The notes under the pieces were generated by a model, which searched no databases, was not told the origin of the DNA, and saw only the letters and a list, made by a program, of their open reading frames with translations. The translations under genes and the position numbers were made by a program. A stretch of 64,000 nucleotides of DNA from Roseibium suaedae (GTDB lineage Bacteria; Pseudomonadota; Alphaproteobacteria; Rhizobiales; Stappiaceae), in the NCBI RefSeq assembly GCF_900142725.1, contig NZ_FRBW01000001.1, positions 372,001-436,000 of the forward strand. Reading direction: 5' to 3'. Below are positions 19,482 through 28,042 of this stretch, one piece after another. How positions within the stretch are numbered: the stretch's first letter is position 1; each line of letters begins with the position of its first letter.

Positions 19482-20081
19482 TCAGGCGTAGCCTTCAAGG
19501 AGATCGGCGAGCTGGGGACCGGTGCCCGCATAAAGCGAGCTGACAGAGGCGCTCTGGTAGCTGGCGCTGGTGTTGCCGAAAAGAGCCTGGATCGACGAGG
19601 CGCTGGCCGAGCGGACAGACAGTCCCGAGGACGAGCTGTAGGATGCCCGCTCATAGGAGACAAACTGAGCGGACAGGCTGTTCCCGCCCATGCTGGCTTC
19701 GATGGTCGTGGTGGAGACGGTGGCGGCTTCAAAGGCGGCGGAGGTTGCCGCCTCGGTGTCTTCGCTGCTGACATCCATGCCAAGGGCCTGCTTCAGCTGG
19801 TTTGCAGCCTTCTGGTAGTCTTCCATCTGCTTCATGGCCTTGCGGGCGCTGTTTTCAGCGCTTTCGCCACGGCGGAATTCCACGGCAGCCTGCAGAGCTG
19901 CAACAACGGAAGAATCTTCGGCCGCCTTTTTGGAAGCCGATTCCAGAGCGGAGGATGTTGCCGAGGAGGCGCTGGCATCGGAGGAGCCAGAGGTCTTGGC
20001 TGCAGACGTGCCGCCACTTGCGACCGACGAAAAGGTCGCCAGACTTGCACTCTGCCTGGTGGTCTCGATGGAAATCTGCAT
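19482..20081 (-). CDS. Ser/Ala-rich protein of unknown function
   Basis: About 199 residues from ATG 20081 (MQISIETTRQSASL). An upstream in-frame start at 20123 adds 14 basic residues. It lacks a signal peptide. Composition is dominated by Ser, Ala and Thr, with a charged helical middle (FRRGESAENSARKAMKQMEDYQ) that could form a coiled coil. Serine-rich low-complexity segments surround it. This style recalls proteins secreted without a cleaved signal or flagellum-associated proteins, but no motif supports a function. Confidence 0.68.
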   Translation of the reverse strand: MQISIETTRQSASLATFSSVASGGTSAAKTSGSSDASASSATSSALESASKKAAEDSSVVAALQAAVEFRRGESAENSARKAMKQMEDYQKAANQLKQALGMDVSSEDTEAATSAAFEAATVSTTTIEASMGGNSLSAQFVSYERASYSSSSGLSVRSASASSIQALFGNTSASYQSASVSSLYAGTGPQLADLLEGYA

Positions 20082-20207
20082 CCTGCGCCTCATCTGAACC
20101 GGCGGCTTTGCCGCCTGAACCAAATCCTTTGGTTCGTCTGCACACTGCCAGATGAAGTCTTAAGATCCTGTTAAGTTTTGCTGTCGCAATTGCAGAATGC
20201 GAGAGGA

Positions 20208-20858
20208 TCAGGCAAAGGCTGAGGCGAGAAAGCGCCCGCCAAGCACCATGACCCGTTCATCGATGGAGTGATCCAGGCCGGTCAGCATGTGGGCGTCAAC
20301 AGTGACCCCGGCGCGTGTGAGAGCGGCTTCTGCCGCGGTCAAAAAATCCGGCGCCACCACATCGTCTGCATCCCCATGTACGATCAGGACCGGCGTGTCC
20401 GTCTGGATGTCATCCAGCTTCGATGGGCCGGGCAGCATTCCTGAAAAGGCAAGCAGGGCCGCAGGTGCCGGGTGACGGCGCAAGGTTGTCTGGAACGCCA
20501 TGGCTGCCCCCTGGCTGAAGCCGACGACAGCAAGCTGGCGATTGTCCAGGCCGTAGTGCTTCAGGGCGGTATCCATCAGCGCTTGCAGTTTGGGGGCGGC
20601 AGCCTCAGCGCCTGTTTCGATCTCCCGCATGTCTCTTTCGCTCAAGGCGAACCATTGCCGGCCAACAAGGCTTTCATGGGGAAGGGGCTCTGGTGCATCC
20701 GGTGCGATAAAGACCGCGTCCGGCAACACGCCGGACCAGGCGCGCCCAAGAGCGATGAGGTCTGCGCCGCAAGAGCCGTAGCCATGAAGCAGCACAACAA
20801 GCTGGCGGGCCTTGCGGCCTCCTGCAGGTTCGATCCGGTGAACGGTGCTGGCTGTCAC
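20208..20858 (-). CDS. Carboxylesterase/phospholipase-type alpha/beta hydrolase
   Basis: A 216-residue cytoplasmic serine hydrolase of the PF02230 (phospholipase/carboxylesterase) family. The oxyanion region is LLHGYGSCGADLI, the nucleophile elbow GFSQG, the acid in VHGDADDVV and the histidine in GLDHSID. The start is a GTG whose last two bases lie in the TGA of the upstream transporter gene (GTGA overlap, 20855-20858), so translation is probably coupled. The substrate is unknown; coupling suggests it acts on a compound handled by the transporter. Confidence 0.88.
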   Translation of the reverse strand: MTASTVHRIEPAGGRKARQLVVLLHGYGSCGADLIALGRAWSGVLPDAVFIAPDAPEPLPHESLVGRQWFALSERDMREIETGAEAAAPKLQALMDTALKHYGLDNRQLAVVGFSQGAAMAFQTTLRRHPAPAALLAFSGMLPGPSKLDDIQTDTPVLIVHGDADDVVAPDFLTAAEAALTRAGVTVDAHMLTGLDHSIDERVMVLGGRFLASAFA

Positions 20859-22093
20859 GCAGGGGCTTCCTCTTCGGACGTGTCCTTCGAGCGGGCAACC
20901 CGCGTCAGGAGGTAGGACAACACGATCAGGACACCTGCCAGCGCAAAGGGAATGCCCGGGAAGTAGATCGGTGTGTCATCGGCGGTGAAGGCGCTGAACA
21001 GCTGGGTCATCACGAAGGGGCTGATCACCATGGCAATGCCGGAAACGCTGGACACGAAGCCCTGCAGTTCGCCCTGGGCATTGTCCGGAATGGCATTTGC
21101 CATGAGGGCGGAAAAGGACGGGGTGGCCAGTGCGCCGAGCGAGGCGAAGGGCAGGAACAGGAACACCATCCAGCCCGCATCGATGACGGCAAGACCGGCG
21201 TAGGCAATGACATTTGCGCCGAGCGCGAAGGTCAGCGTCTTCATCGGACCAAGCTTCGGTTCCAGCACCCGGATCAGATAGCCCTGAACGAACGCAAAGC
21301 CGATGCCGACGACGGCAAGAGATCCGCCGATTTCCGCCGGACCCCAGCCGAAGGTTTCGCCCGTGTAATAGCTCCAGACCGCCGGATAGACGTAATGGGC
21401 AATATCGAACAGCAGCAGGGCAAGAAGATAGATCCTCACCGGCGGATAGTCTGCCAATTGCTTGAGCGCACCGAGAGGGTTGCCACGTTTGATGTCGAAC
21501 GGGCGGCGGTTCTCTTCCTTCAGTGTTTCCGGCAGGAAGAAGAAGCCATACAGAAAATTCGCGAGCGAGAGCGCTGCCGCTGCAAAGAAGGGCGCGCGCG
21601 AGCCATATTCTCCAAGGAACCCGCCAGCAACAGGTCCGAGAATGAAGCCGATCCCAAAGGCCGCGCCGATGAGGCCGAAATTGCGTGCCCGCTGCTCCTT
21701 TGTGGAGACGTCGGCGATATAGGCGGAGGCAGAAGAGAAGTTCGCTCCCGCGACGCCCGACAGGGTCCGTCCGATGAACAGGATGGCCAGACTCCCGGCC
21801 ATCGCCATGATCATGTAATCCACGGCCAGAACCAGCATGGAAATCAGCAGAACAGGTCGGCGCCCATACCGGTCCGAGAGGTTGCCGAGCGTCGGTCCGC
21901 ACAGGAACTGCATCAAGGCGTAGACGACGCTCAACGCTCCGCCCCACTTTGCGGCCTCACCAACGGTGGTCTCTGTCAGCTCAACCAGCAGCGACGGCAA
22001 AACCGGCATGATCAGGCCGATGCCCATTGAGTTGATGGCGACGGTCGCGAAGATGAAAATGAGGGCCTTGCGGGTGGAGACGGGCTCTCCCAT
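20855..22093 (-). CDS. MFS transporter, TCR/Tet-like (DHA1 family)
   Basis: A 412-residue, 12-helix major facilitator. The ATG at 22093 (MGEPVSTRKALIFIF) is preceded by AGGAAGG and is preferred over one 19 codons upstream. The loop 2-3 motif reads GNLSDRYGRRPVLL. The TetA-like segments MGIGLIMPVLPSLL and GRTLSGVAGANFSSASAYIADV are visible. These resemble class A/B tetracycline efflux proteins, but many chromosomal relatives do not confer resistance. The downstream hydrolase gene overlaps its stop codon. Confidence 0.88.
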   Translation of the reverse strand: MGEPVSTRKALIFIFATVAINSMGIGLIMPVLPSLLVELTETTVGEAAKWGGALSVVYALMQFLCGPTLGNLSDRYGRRPVLLISMLVLAVDYMIMAMAGSLAILFIGRTLSGVAGANFSSASAYIADVSTKEQRARNFGLIGAAFGIGFILGPVAGGFLGEYGSRAPFFAAAALSLANFLYGFFFLPETLKEENRRPFDIKRGNPLGALKQLADYPPVRIYLLALLLFDIAHYVYPAVWSYYTGETFGWGPAEIGGSLAVVGIGFAFVQGYLIRVLEPKLGPMKTLTFALGANVIAYAGLAVIDAGWMVFLFLPFASLGALATPSFSALMANAIPDNAQGELQGFVSSVSGIAMVISPFVMTQLFSAFTADDTPIYFPGIPFALAGVLIVLSYLLTRVARSKDTSEEEAPA

Positions 22094-22242
22094 GGACACG
22101 GACCTTCCTGTGAGCGGTGCGCAGTGAAACGGCCCGCGCTGGGCAGGCATGAGCCGCCCTTATCACACCAAGTTCCTGGGACGTTCAACCGGAATTCGGC
22201 TGCACGCCCGGACAGGATCCGCTTTTCAGGCTGAGAGTGATC

Positions 22243-22264
22243 CCGGCCCGGAGATCCGGGCCGG
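22243..22264 (-). terminator. GC-rich hairpin after the radical SAM gene
   Basis: Perfect 10-bp stem CCGGCCCGGA/TCCGGGCCGG with a 2-base loop, 14 bases past the stop of the minus-strand gene at 22278. No U-run follows. Confidence 0.4.
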
Positions 22265-22277
22265 AAACAAGCGATCG

Positions 22278-23885
22278 TTATTCAGCAGCAACCAGTGCCG
22301 GGGCTTTCCAATCTCCCCGTTCGATCTCTTCAATCTGCTTGTCGATCTGGCCAACGACATAGCGGGAGAAGGGACCAAGGTGCACATAGAGCGCGATCAT
22401 CATCATGACCGGCTTCACGGCACCAAAATTATGGAAGGCTGTGTGCATCAGCGTGCGCCAGAACGGACCGCGGTAGGTCGTGTTCTTGAAGGTCATCGCC
22501 CACACCAGCTTGCCGAACATTTTCAGGTCATGCATCAGGCCAGCGCCGATCAGGGAGCCGTTCTCGCCCTCCATGTTCAGCATATCCGCCACTTTGCGCA
22601 CCCGGCCAAAATAGGCTTCCGGCGAATAGATCTCGTCGATGATCTTGCGGTAGTCCCTGAGGATCTTGGCCCGGTCGCGAACGGTTTCGAAGTTGAGGCC
22701 GGAGGTGCACTGATCGCCGAACCCGTCGTCTTCCTCGAAGTGATCGAAGCCGGTATGCAGACGGCCTTCCTTTGCAAGGCGGCGCGTCAACTGCGTGTTG
22801 GGCAGGGCAAAAAGCAGACCGGCCATGGAAACCGGAATGGCCGCTTCCTCGATCAGGGCCGTGATCTCGCTGGCCACCTGATCGCTTTCCTGGTCAAAGC
22901 CGACAATGAAGCCGGCCAGCACCCAGATCCCGGCGTCATAGATCTTGTGAACGCTCTTGGCGATGTCGCGGCGGGTGTTCTGCTTCTTGCGGGTGGCGTT
23001 GAGAACTTCCGGATCCGGGGACTCGATCCCGATGAACACGGAGAAGAAGCGGGCCTGCTGCATCAGCTTGAGCAGGGCTTCGTCATCGGCAAGATTGAGC
23101 GAGGCTTCGGTGGACATTTCGAACGGATTGTTCCGGTCCTTCTGCCACTTGATCAGTTCCGGCAGGAAGCCCTTCACCGCCTTCTTGTTGCCGATCAGAT
23201 TGTCATCCACGAAGTCGACATGGCCGCGGTAGCCAAGGTCATAAAGCCGGTCCAGCTCCGCGAGCATCTGCTCATTGGTCTTGGTGCGCGGAACGCGGCC
23301 ATAAAGCTCGATGATGTCGCAGAATTCACAAGTGAACGGGCAGCCGCGGGAATACTGGACATTGACCTGGACGTAATTTTCAAACTTCAGCAGATCGAAG
23401 CGGGGGATCGGCGTGGAGGTTACATCCGCCTTGAACTTCTCGGCAGAGAAGGTGCCGGACCGCTCTCCCTGCGCCCAGGCCTCAAGGAAGCGTTCCAGAA
23501 TGCCTTCAGCCTCGCCCAGCACGCGGAAATCGGCTTCCCGGTAGACGTCCGGGCTGGAGGTGGCGTCCGGGCCGCCAACGACCACGGGAACGTTTCTCGC
23601 CTTGCACTGACGGATGACCTTGAGCGCATCGGCCTGCTGGGGAAGCATGCCGCCGGTGAAGACCATGTCGGCCCAATCCAGGTCCTTCTCCTCATAGGGA
23701 TCGGTGTTCCTGTCGATCAGGCGAACGTTCCAGTTTTCCGGCAGCATGGCTGCAACGGTGATGAGGCCGAGTGGCGGTGCCGGATATTTTGCGCCGATCA
23801 GTTCGCATGTCGCACCGTAGTTCCAAAAGGAACCGGCGCTGAAACGCGGAAAAACAAGCAATACATTGCAAACATCGGACGCCAT
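22278..23885 (-). CDS. B12-binding radical SAM protein with C-terminal DUF4070
   Basis: A 535-residue protein. The N-terminal cobalamin-binding-like domain covers residues ~1-145 and includes FPRFSAGSFWNY, PPLGLITVAAMLP and VVVGGPDAT. The radical SAM core has CPFTCEFC (C182, C186, C189) and HVDFVDDNLIGNK. A DUF4070-type C terminus follows. The architecture resembles the hopanoid C-2 methylase HpnP and related class B radical SAM methyltransferases, but similarity is only family-level and no hopanoid genes are in the window. Methylation of a lipid or secondary metabolite is a reasonable guess. No B12 riboswitch is visible upstream. Several short repeats of helices near the C terminus could be membrane-associated. 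Confidence 0.88.
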   Translation of the reverse strand: MASDVCNVLLVFPRFSAGSFWNYGATCELIGAKYPAPPLGLITVAAMLPENWNVRLIDRNTDPYEEKDLDWADMVFTGGMLPQQADALKVIRQCKARNVPVVVGGPDATSSPDVYREADFRVLGEAEGILERFLEAWAQGERSGTFSAEKFKADVTSTPIPRFDLLKFENYVQVNVQYSRGCPFTCEFCDIIELYGRVPRTKTNEQMLAELDRLYDLGYRGHVDFVDDNLIGNKKAVKGFLPELIKWQKDRNNPFEMSTEASLNLADDEALLKLMQQARFFSVFIGIESPDPEVLNATRKKQNTRRDIAKSVHKIYDAGIWVLAGFIVGFDQESDQVASEITALIEEAAIPVSMAGLLFALPNTQLTRRLAKEGRLHTGFDHFEEDDGFGDQCTSGLNFETVRDRAKILRDYRKIIDEIYSPEAYFGRVRKVADMLNMEGENGSLIGAGLMHDLKMFGKLVWAMTFKNTTYRGPFWRTLMHTAFHNFGAVKPVMMMIALYVHLGPFSRYVVGQIDKQIEEIERGDWKAPALVAAE

Positions 23886-23992
23886 TCAAAAAATCTCCAG
23901 GGTCGCTTCCGCTGAAATTCGGTGCCAAAGCAAATAACGAGAATAAAGCAAAATAATGCCTGCGAAAGTCCCCAAAGAGACCGGCCAATAAA

Positions 23993-24014
23993 AAAGGGCG
24001 GTGAACCGCCCTTT
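23993..24014 (-). terminator. Intrinsic terminator after the cold-shock-like gene
   Basis: Stem AAAGGGCGGT/ACCGCCCTTT with a very short loop, followed on the minus strand by a run of six U. It lies 23 bases past the stop of the gene at 24037-24237. Confidence 0.88.
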
Positions 24015-24036
24015 CATCCAGAAACTTTCGCTTCCG

Positions 24037-24237
24037 TTAGAGAACCTTGAGGTCCTCTGCAATGGCTTCACCACGGCGCCAGTTGAGGTCAAAGGCAACA
24101 ACCTGACCTTCGCGCAGCGTGCTGATACCAGAGCGCCGCAGGGCAGCGCTGTCGACGAGGATGTCCTCGCCCTGTTCCGGTTCGATGGAACCGATACCTC
24201 GGTTCAGGTCAAACCACTTTACGTTTCCATGATACAT
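24037..24237 (-). CDS. Degenerate cold-shock-domain protein
   Basis: A 66-residue single cold-shock domain, the normal CspA length, starting MYHGNVKWFD. The fold signature is clear (GNVKWF, EGQVVAFDLN, terminal DLKVL). However, RNP1, normally K-G-F-G-F-I, reads RGIGSI, and RNP2, normally V-F-V-H, reads ILVD. Thus W8 and F9 remain while the other stacking aromatics and the histidine are replaced by I, S, L and D. Single-stranded nucleic acid binding may be weakened or lost; another ligand or a protein partner is possible. The gene stands alone with its own strong terminator. Confidence 0.82.
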   Translation of the reverse strand: MYHGNVKWFDLNRGIGSIEPEQGEDILVDSAALRRSGISTLREGQVVAFDLNWRRGEAIAEDLKVL

Positions 24238-24638
24238 GGAGTCAGTACTTCCGTTCTTATAATTCTGACATCTCAACACTCTGCTCTTAGCGGAGGTTTT
24301 CGACGTCCTGATGACAGTTATTTATGAAATACCCGCCCTAGCCTTTGGCTTAGGCCTCTTAATCAGCATCGGCGAAACAGATTAATGTTTCGTTAGCCAT
24401 ATTGGCGGATGCGGGGGGAGGCTGCCAGACGTGAGGCTGGCAAGGCGGCTTAGACATTTCGTCTGCAGTCCCTATTTGGGGAGGTCTGGGCAGAATTACA
24501 AGATGTCATTGCGATAAAAAAGAAAATCTGGCGGCAGGTGGAGCCCGGGACAGCGCTTCTGTGTGCAAGAGACAGAAAAAAGACCGCGCCCTGGAGCGCG
24601 GCCTTTCGGATTTTAGTCTTTACTTGTCTGCCTTTAGG
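24238..24638. other. Gene-free region between the cold-shock-like gene and an MCP gene
   Basis: About 400 bases without a convincing gene. The left end presumably holds the promoter of the cold-shock-like gene (a TATAAG box 27 bases upstream on the minus strand). An inverted repeat CGAAACA/TGTTTCG lies at 24373-24392. On the minus strand there are two CCTCC-type motifs (near 24413-24421 and 24479-24484) close to a GCCAG/CTGGC hairpin. The MCP terminator is at the right end. Confidence 0.5.
24579..24606 (-). terminator. Intrinsic terminator after the MCP gene
   Basis: CCGCGC/GCGCGG stem extended by AAAG/CTTT with one mismatch. The minus-strand RNA ends in six U. It is 33 bases past the MCP stop. 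Confidence 0.85.
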
Positions 24639-26330
24639 TCAGGCAGCCTTCACCTCCGAGAGGAACCGGTGCATAGCATCGCGCAGTTCCGTCGAGCGCA
24701 CATGAAGATGTTCGACGGCGTGGCGCATGTCGGCGCTCAGCTCACCAGTCTGGTTTGCGGAGCTGCTGACATCCGTGATCGACTGGGACACGCTCTTGGT
24801 GCCGTCGGCCGCTTCCGTGACATTGGTCGCAATCTCGCTGGTCGCCAGATTCTGCTGCTCCGTGGCCTGAGCCATGGAAGAGGTCCGTTCGGCAATGGAG
24901 CGAACCATGTCGGCGACGCTGCTCGTTGCGGACATGCTGTCGTCGGCTGCCGCCCGCATTTCGCTGATCTGGCGGTCGATTTCCTCGGTCGCCTTGGAGG
25001 TCTGGGTCGCGAGTGCCTTCACTTCCGATGCCACGACCGCAAAGCCCTTGCCTGCTTCCCCGGCACGTGCGGCTTCAATCGTCGCATTCAGGGCAAGAAG
25101 GTTGGTCTGGTTCGCGATCTCGTTGATCAGGCTGGTAACGTCGCCAATCTTGGCAACCACCTGCTGAAGGGTGCTGACCGCCTGGTTCGACCGTTCCACT
25201 TCGTGGGAAGCGTCGCTCGCCAGCTGCGAGGAAGCGCGCACCTGTTCGGTGATGGCGCGGATGGAGGCGGACATTTCTTCCGCAGCACCAGCAACCGTGT
25301 TGACGTTCGCTGTTGCCTGTTCGGCTGCGGCGGAAACTGACATGGCCTGCTGTGACGTGCCATTGGCAATTTCAGACAGCGTGCCCGACTTGTAATTGAG
25401 GGTGTCGAGCTGCTGGATGATTTCCTCACTGATGCTGAGGACGGTGCGTTCGAAGTCGCCTGCAACGCGTTCCATTTCGGCGCGCTTTTCGATCTCCGCC
25501 AGTTCCCGCTGGTGAGCGGCCTGCTCTTCAAGTTCGCGCGTCTTGATGAGGTTCAGACGGAAGATCTTGAGAGCCCCGCCCATGGTGCCGATTTCATCCG
25601 TACGGTCGCCGAAGTCCACGGTCTGGTCGGTATCACCCTTGGCCAGGCTTTCGACGATCTTGTTGAGGCGAGCCAGCGGCCGCGAGACAAGGGCGTGGTT
25701 GATGAAGCCAAGAGCGACGGCGAAGGCAACAATCAGGACGGCACTCGTCAGGGCAATGAACTTGACGGCGGTCAGCTCAGCGCTCTGTTCGGCCAGGGCT
25801 GCAGCTTCCAGCCCGTTCAAGGTGTTGGCCAACTTGATGCGGCTTGCCTCGATGGCGCTCATCAGGTCGCGGCTTTCCTTGGTGAGTTCCATGGCCCGGG
25901 CCAGGTCCACCGTCTTGGGATCTCGCATGAAGGCAACCTGTTTGCCGGCAAATCCATTGCTCCAGGCCGACCAGGCCGCATTCATCTCGCCGATCTGGCT
26001 GCTGGCCTCTGGTGCGAATTCCTGAATGCCTGACTTCAGCGTTGTGAAATTGTCAGCAATCGAAACGCGGGTCTCCTTGGCCCGGTCGAGCCAGGCCCGG
26101 TCACCGGTCAGAAGGAATGTCTTGATCGACAGGGCTTCGGAATTGATTTCGCCACCGAGCGTCAGGGCTTCTGTTGCCAGCGTGCTGACCTCGGAGGCGA
26201 TACGCACTTCATTCATAGCGCCGACCGTCTTGATGTAAGACAGTCCGCCGGCAATCGCGCCTATCAGGGCAAGAGCGAAGAAGGCGGTCGCGCCTTTTTT
26301 CGTGACAGATATATTTCCCAGCATTTTCAT
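24639..26330 (-). CDS. Methyl-accepting chemotaxis protein
   Basis: A 563-residue transducer. TM1 is at ~14-36 ([20 protein letters not shown]). A helical four-helix-bundle-like periplasmic domain spans ~37-190, TM2 is near [19 protein letters not shown], and HAMP begins at [19 protein letters not shown] long cytoplasmic signalling coiled coil follows, with the hairpin tip [21 protein letters not shown]. There is no C-terminal CheR/CheB tether pentapeptide. It is 22 bases downstream of a secreted PDC-type sensor gene, so the two are probably co-transcribed and may form a receptor pair. Its own terminator follows. Confidence 0.93.
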   Translation of the reverse strand: MKMLGNISVTKKGATAFFALALIGAIAGGLSYIKTVGAMNEVRIASEVSTLATEALTLGGEINSEALSIKTFLLTGDRAWLDRAKETRVSIADNFTTLKSGIQEFAPEASSQIGEMNAAWSAWSNGFAGKQVAFMRDPKTVDLARAMELTKESRDLMSAIEASRIKLANTLNGLEAAALAEQSAELTAVKFIALTSAVLIVAFAVALGFINHALVSRPLARLNKIVESLAKGDTDQTVDFGDRTDEIGTMGGALKIFRLNLIKTRELEEQAAHQRELAEIEKRAEMERVAGDFERTVLSISEEIIQQLDTLNYKSGTLSEIANGTSQQAMSVSAAAEQATANVNTVAGAAEEMSASIRAITEQVRASSQLASDASHEVERSNQAVSTLQQVVAKIGDVTSLINEIANQTNLLALNATIEAARAGEAGKGFAVVASEVKALATQTSKATEEIDRQISEMRAAADDSMSATSSVADMVRSIAERTSSMAQATEQQNLATSEIATNVTEAADGTKSVSQSITDVSSSANQTGELSADMRHAVEHLHVRSTELRDAMHRFLSEVKAA

Positions 26331-26352
26331 GGCTCTTTCGACTGGTACGCGA

Positions 26353-26970
26353 TTAGCTAGCGGGAGTGTTGCGGCGCTGCAGTTCGGTCAGGTTGATCTC
26401 GATGGTCGCGGCGCCAATGGCCTTGCCGCTCTCCTGGCTGGCGATGGTCATGTTCAACTGGGTGCGCCAGATCTTGAGATCTTCATCCCATTCGGGTTCG
26501 TCGATGAACACGGCATCCGCAGCAACCGGGAAGGTCTTCTGGAACTTCGCTTCATCTCCCTGCCAGTAGTCACCGGTGATGGAGCTTTGGCCAACGTTGA
26601 GACCGTTCGCATCCATGATGAACAGTTCGGTGAAAAGGCCGAGGTTCTGTGCTTGCACGCGCAGTAGATAGATCGAGAGTGGGGCGCTTAGAGTTGCGGA
26701 GATGAGCGGCTTGTCGTCCTGCTCGCGCTCCTTGACCCACTGCTGGTCCAGGGCGTCGATTTCACTCTGGCTCAGCGAGCCGCGCAGATCGTTCTGTGCG
26801 TTGATAGAGAGATCGACGATCGGATTTGCAAGCCATTCACGGACGGACGCAATGACCTTCGGAGTGATCAATGCTGCAACGTCCGGGGCGGCGGGCTGCG
26901 CGAAAACGGTGGTCGGAAGCAAACAGCCGAGAACAGTCAGGGCCCTGGCGAAACCGGTTTTTGTTGGCAT
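26353..26970 (-). CDS. Secreted PDC/Cache-like sensor protein
   Basis: A 205-residue protein with a signal peptide (to VFAQ) and no other membrane segment. The mature domain ends with a Cache/PDC-like core: [33 protein letters not shown] and a final [14 protein letters not shown] strand-helix. In transducers this fold normally sits between two TM helices and binds small ligands; here it stands alone. It immediately precedes a chemotaxis receptor gene on the same strand, so a periplasmic ligand-binding partner for that receptor is a plausible inference. It could alternatively serve a histidine kinase encoded elsewhere. Confidence 0.8.
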   Translation of the reverse strand: MPTKTGFARALTVLGCLLPTTVFAQPAAPDVAALITPKVIASVREWLANPIVDLSINAQNDLRGSLSQSEIDALDQQWVKEREQDDKPLISATLSAPLSIYLLRVQAQNLGLFTELFIMDANGLNVGQSSITGDYWQGDEAKFQKTFPVAADAVFIDEPEWDEDLKIWRTQLNMTIASQESGKAIGAATIEINLTELQRRNTPAS

Positions 26971-27088
26971 TTTGGGTCACCTAGAGTGTGTTGAGTGACC
27001 CGGATACTGCGCTCAAAATGTTAAAGAAAACTGGATGTTGATTCCGAAAGGTGCCGTAAAAGCACTGACAAAAAATACAATAAAAGAG

Positions 27089-27115
27089 AAAAATATCGAA
27101 ATTTTGAGTATTTTT
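27089..27115 (-). terminator. AT-rich terminator-like hairpin after the epimerase gene
   Basis: AAAAATA pairs with TATTTTT around a 13-base loop, directly beside a T-rich run, about 26 bases past the minus-strand stop at 27141. The surrounding 170 bases are unusually AT-rich and must also hold the promoter of the PDC-MCP pair. Confidence 0.45.
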
Positions 27116-27140
27116 TTGTGAAAAAATTTTCCTGAATGAT

Positions 27141-28007
27141 CTATTTGTTCTCTTGCTCAATTATATTTTTTAGTGCGGATCTGAAATCTGGAAGACGGAA
27201 GTTGTATTCAAGAACTTCCTTGATCTTTCTATTCGAGACTCGCTTGTTTTCTCCATAGAAAGACCTAGCCATGGGCGTTAGTTTCGCATCTTCGAAAGCA
27301 GTTTCTTCCGGTGGTTGAATTCCGAGTAGTAATGCCGCGTGGGAAACCACATCCTGAGGCGGAGCCGGCTCATCATCGGTCAGATTGAAGATGTTGGTTT
27401 GCGGCTTCTTCATCGAGGCAGCCAGGGCTCCGGCGATGTCTGCAACATGGATGCGGTTGAACACCTGACCGGGCTTGATCAGCCGCCGTGCGGTGCCCTT
27501 GCGCAGGTTTTCGAGCGCGTTTCTCCCTGGTCCGTAAATGCCGGACAGCCGGAAGATCTGGACGGGCAGCTCTTCGGTTCCGGCAAAGTCGAGCCAGGCC
27601 TCTTCTGCCGCCACCCGCTGGACAGAGCGCTTCGAGACGGGCTTGCAGGGAGTGGTTTCATCCACCCAGGCGCCGTCATGGTCACCATAGACGCCGACAG
27701 TCGAAAGATAGGCAATCCACTCGGGGCGCGCCCGTGCGATGTCCTGGCCATGATGAATGAGGACCGGATCACCGGTTTCATCCGGCGCGATGGACAGGAG
27801 AACATGCGTTGCTTCTGCCAGCGCTTCGGCAATGCCCTCGCCGGGTTTTTCTCCGTCAAACAGAAACGGGGTGATGCCTTTTGCGCGAAGCATTTCCGCC
27901 TTTTCAGCAGAACGTGTCGTGCCGCCGATCCAGTCGAATGTCTCACGCACTTCTTCGATGAATGCCTGAGAAGAATAGCCTGCGCCGAAAACGAAAAGCC
28001 GCATCAA
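27141..28007 (-). CDS. NAD(P)-binding SDR-family protein (atypical, YeeZ-like)
   Basis: A 288-residue extended/atypical SDR. The Rossmann motif is FVFGAGYSSQAFIEE near the N terminus, with STVGVYG, a downstream IFRLSGIYGPGRNAL and the FNRIHVADIAGAL block. It lacks the classical YxxxK catalytic pair at the expected position, as in YeeZ-type proteins. The enzymatic role is unknown. The C-terminal ~60 codons are more AT-rich than the rest, matching the AT-rich DNA that follows. It lies 35 bases downstream of an RNA methyltransferase gene on the same strand. Confidence 0.85.
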   Translation of the reverse strand: MMRLFVFGAGYSSQAFIEEVRETFDWIGGTTRSAEKAEMLRAKGITPFLFDGEKPGEGIAEALAEATHVLLSIAPDETGDPVLIHHGQDIARARPEWIAYLSTVGVYGDHDGAWVDETTPCKPVSKRSVQRVAAEEAWLDFAGTEELPVQIFRLSGIYGPGRNALENLRKGTARRLIKPGQVFNRIHVADIAGALAASMKKPQTNIFNLTDDEPAPPQDVVSHAALLLGIQPPEETAFEDAKLTPMARSFYGENKRVSNRKIKEVLEYNFRLPDFRSALKNIIEQENK

Positions 28008-28042
28008 AGACCCCGGTCCTGTCTGGTTTTCTGTCTAGATCT

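Noticed and set aside
20855..22093. Tetracycline resistance determinant
   Set aside because: Similarity to TetA is at the level of the general DHA1 family motifs; there is no divergent tetR gene and no mobile context.
22149..23915. Plus-strand open frame of ~588 codons across the radical SAM gene
   Set aside because: Antisense shadow of a gene with intact CxxxCxxC and cobalamin-domain motifs; composition is typical of a mirrored high-GC gene.
23886..23990. B12 riboswitch controlling the radical SAM gene
   Set aside because: The upstream stretch is short and AT-rich, holds a terminator of the neighbouring gene, and shows no B12-box-like sequence.
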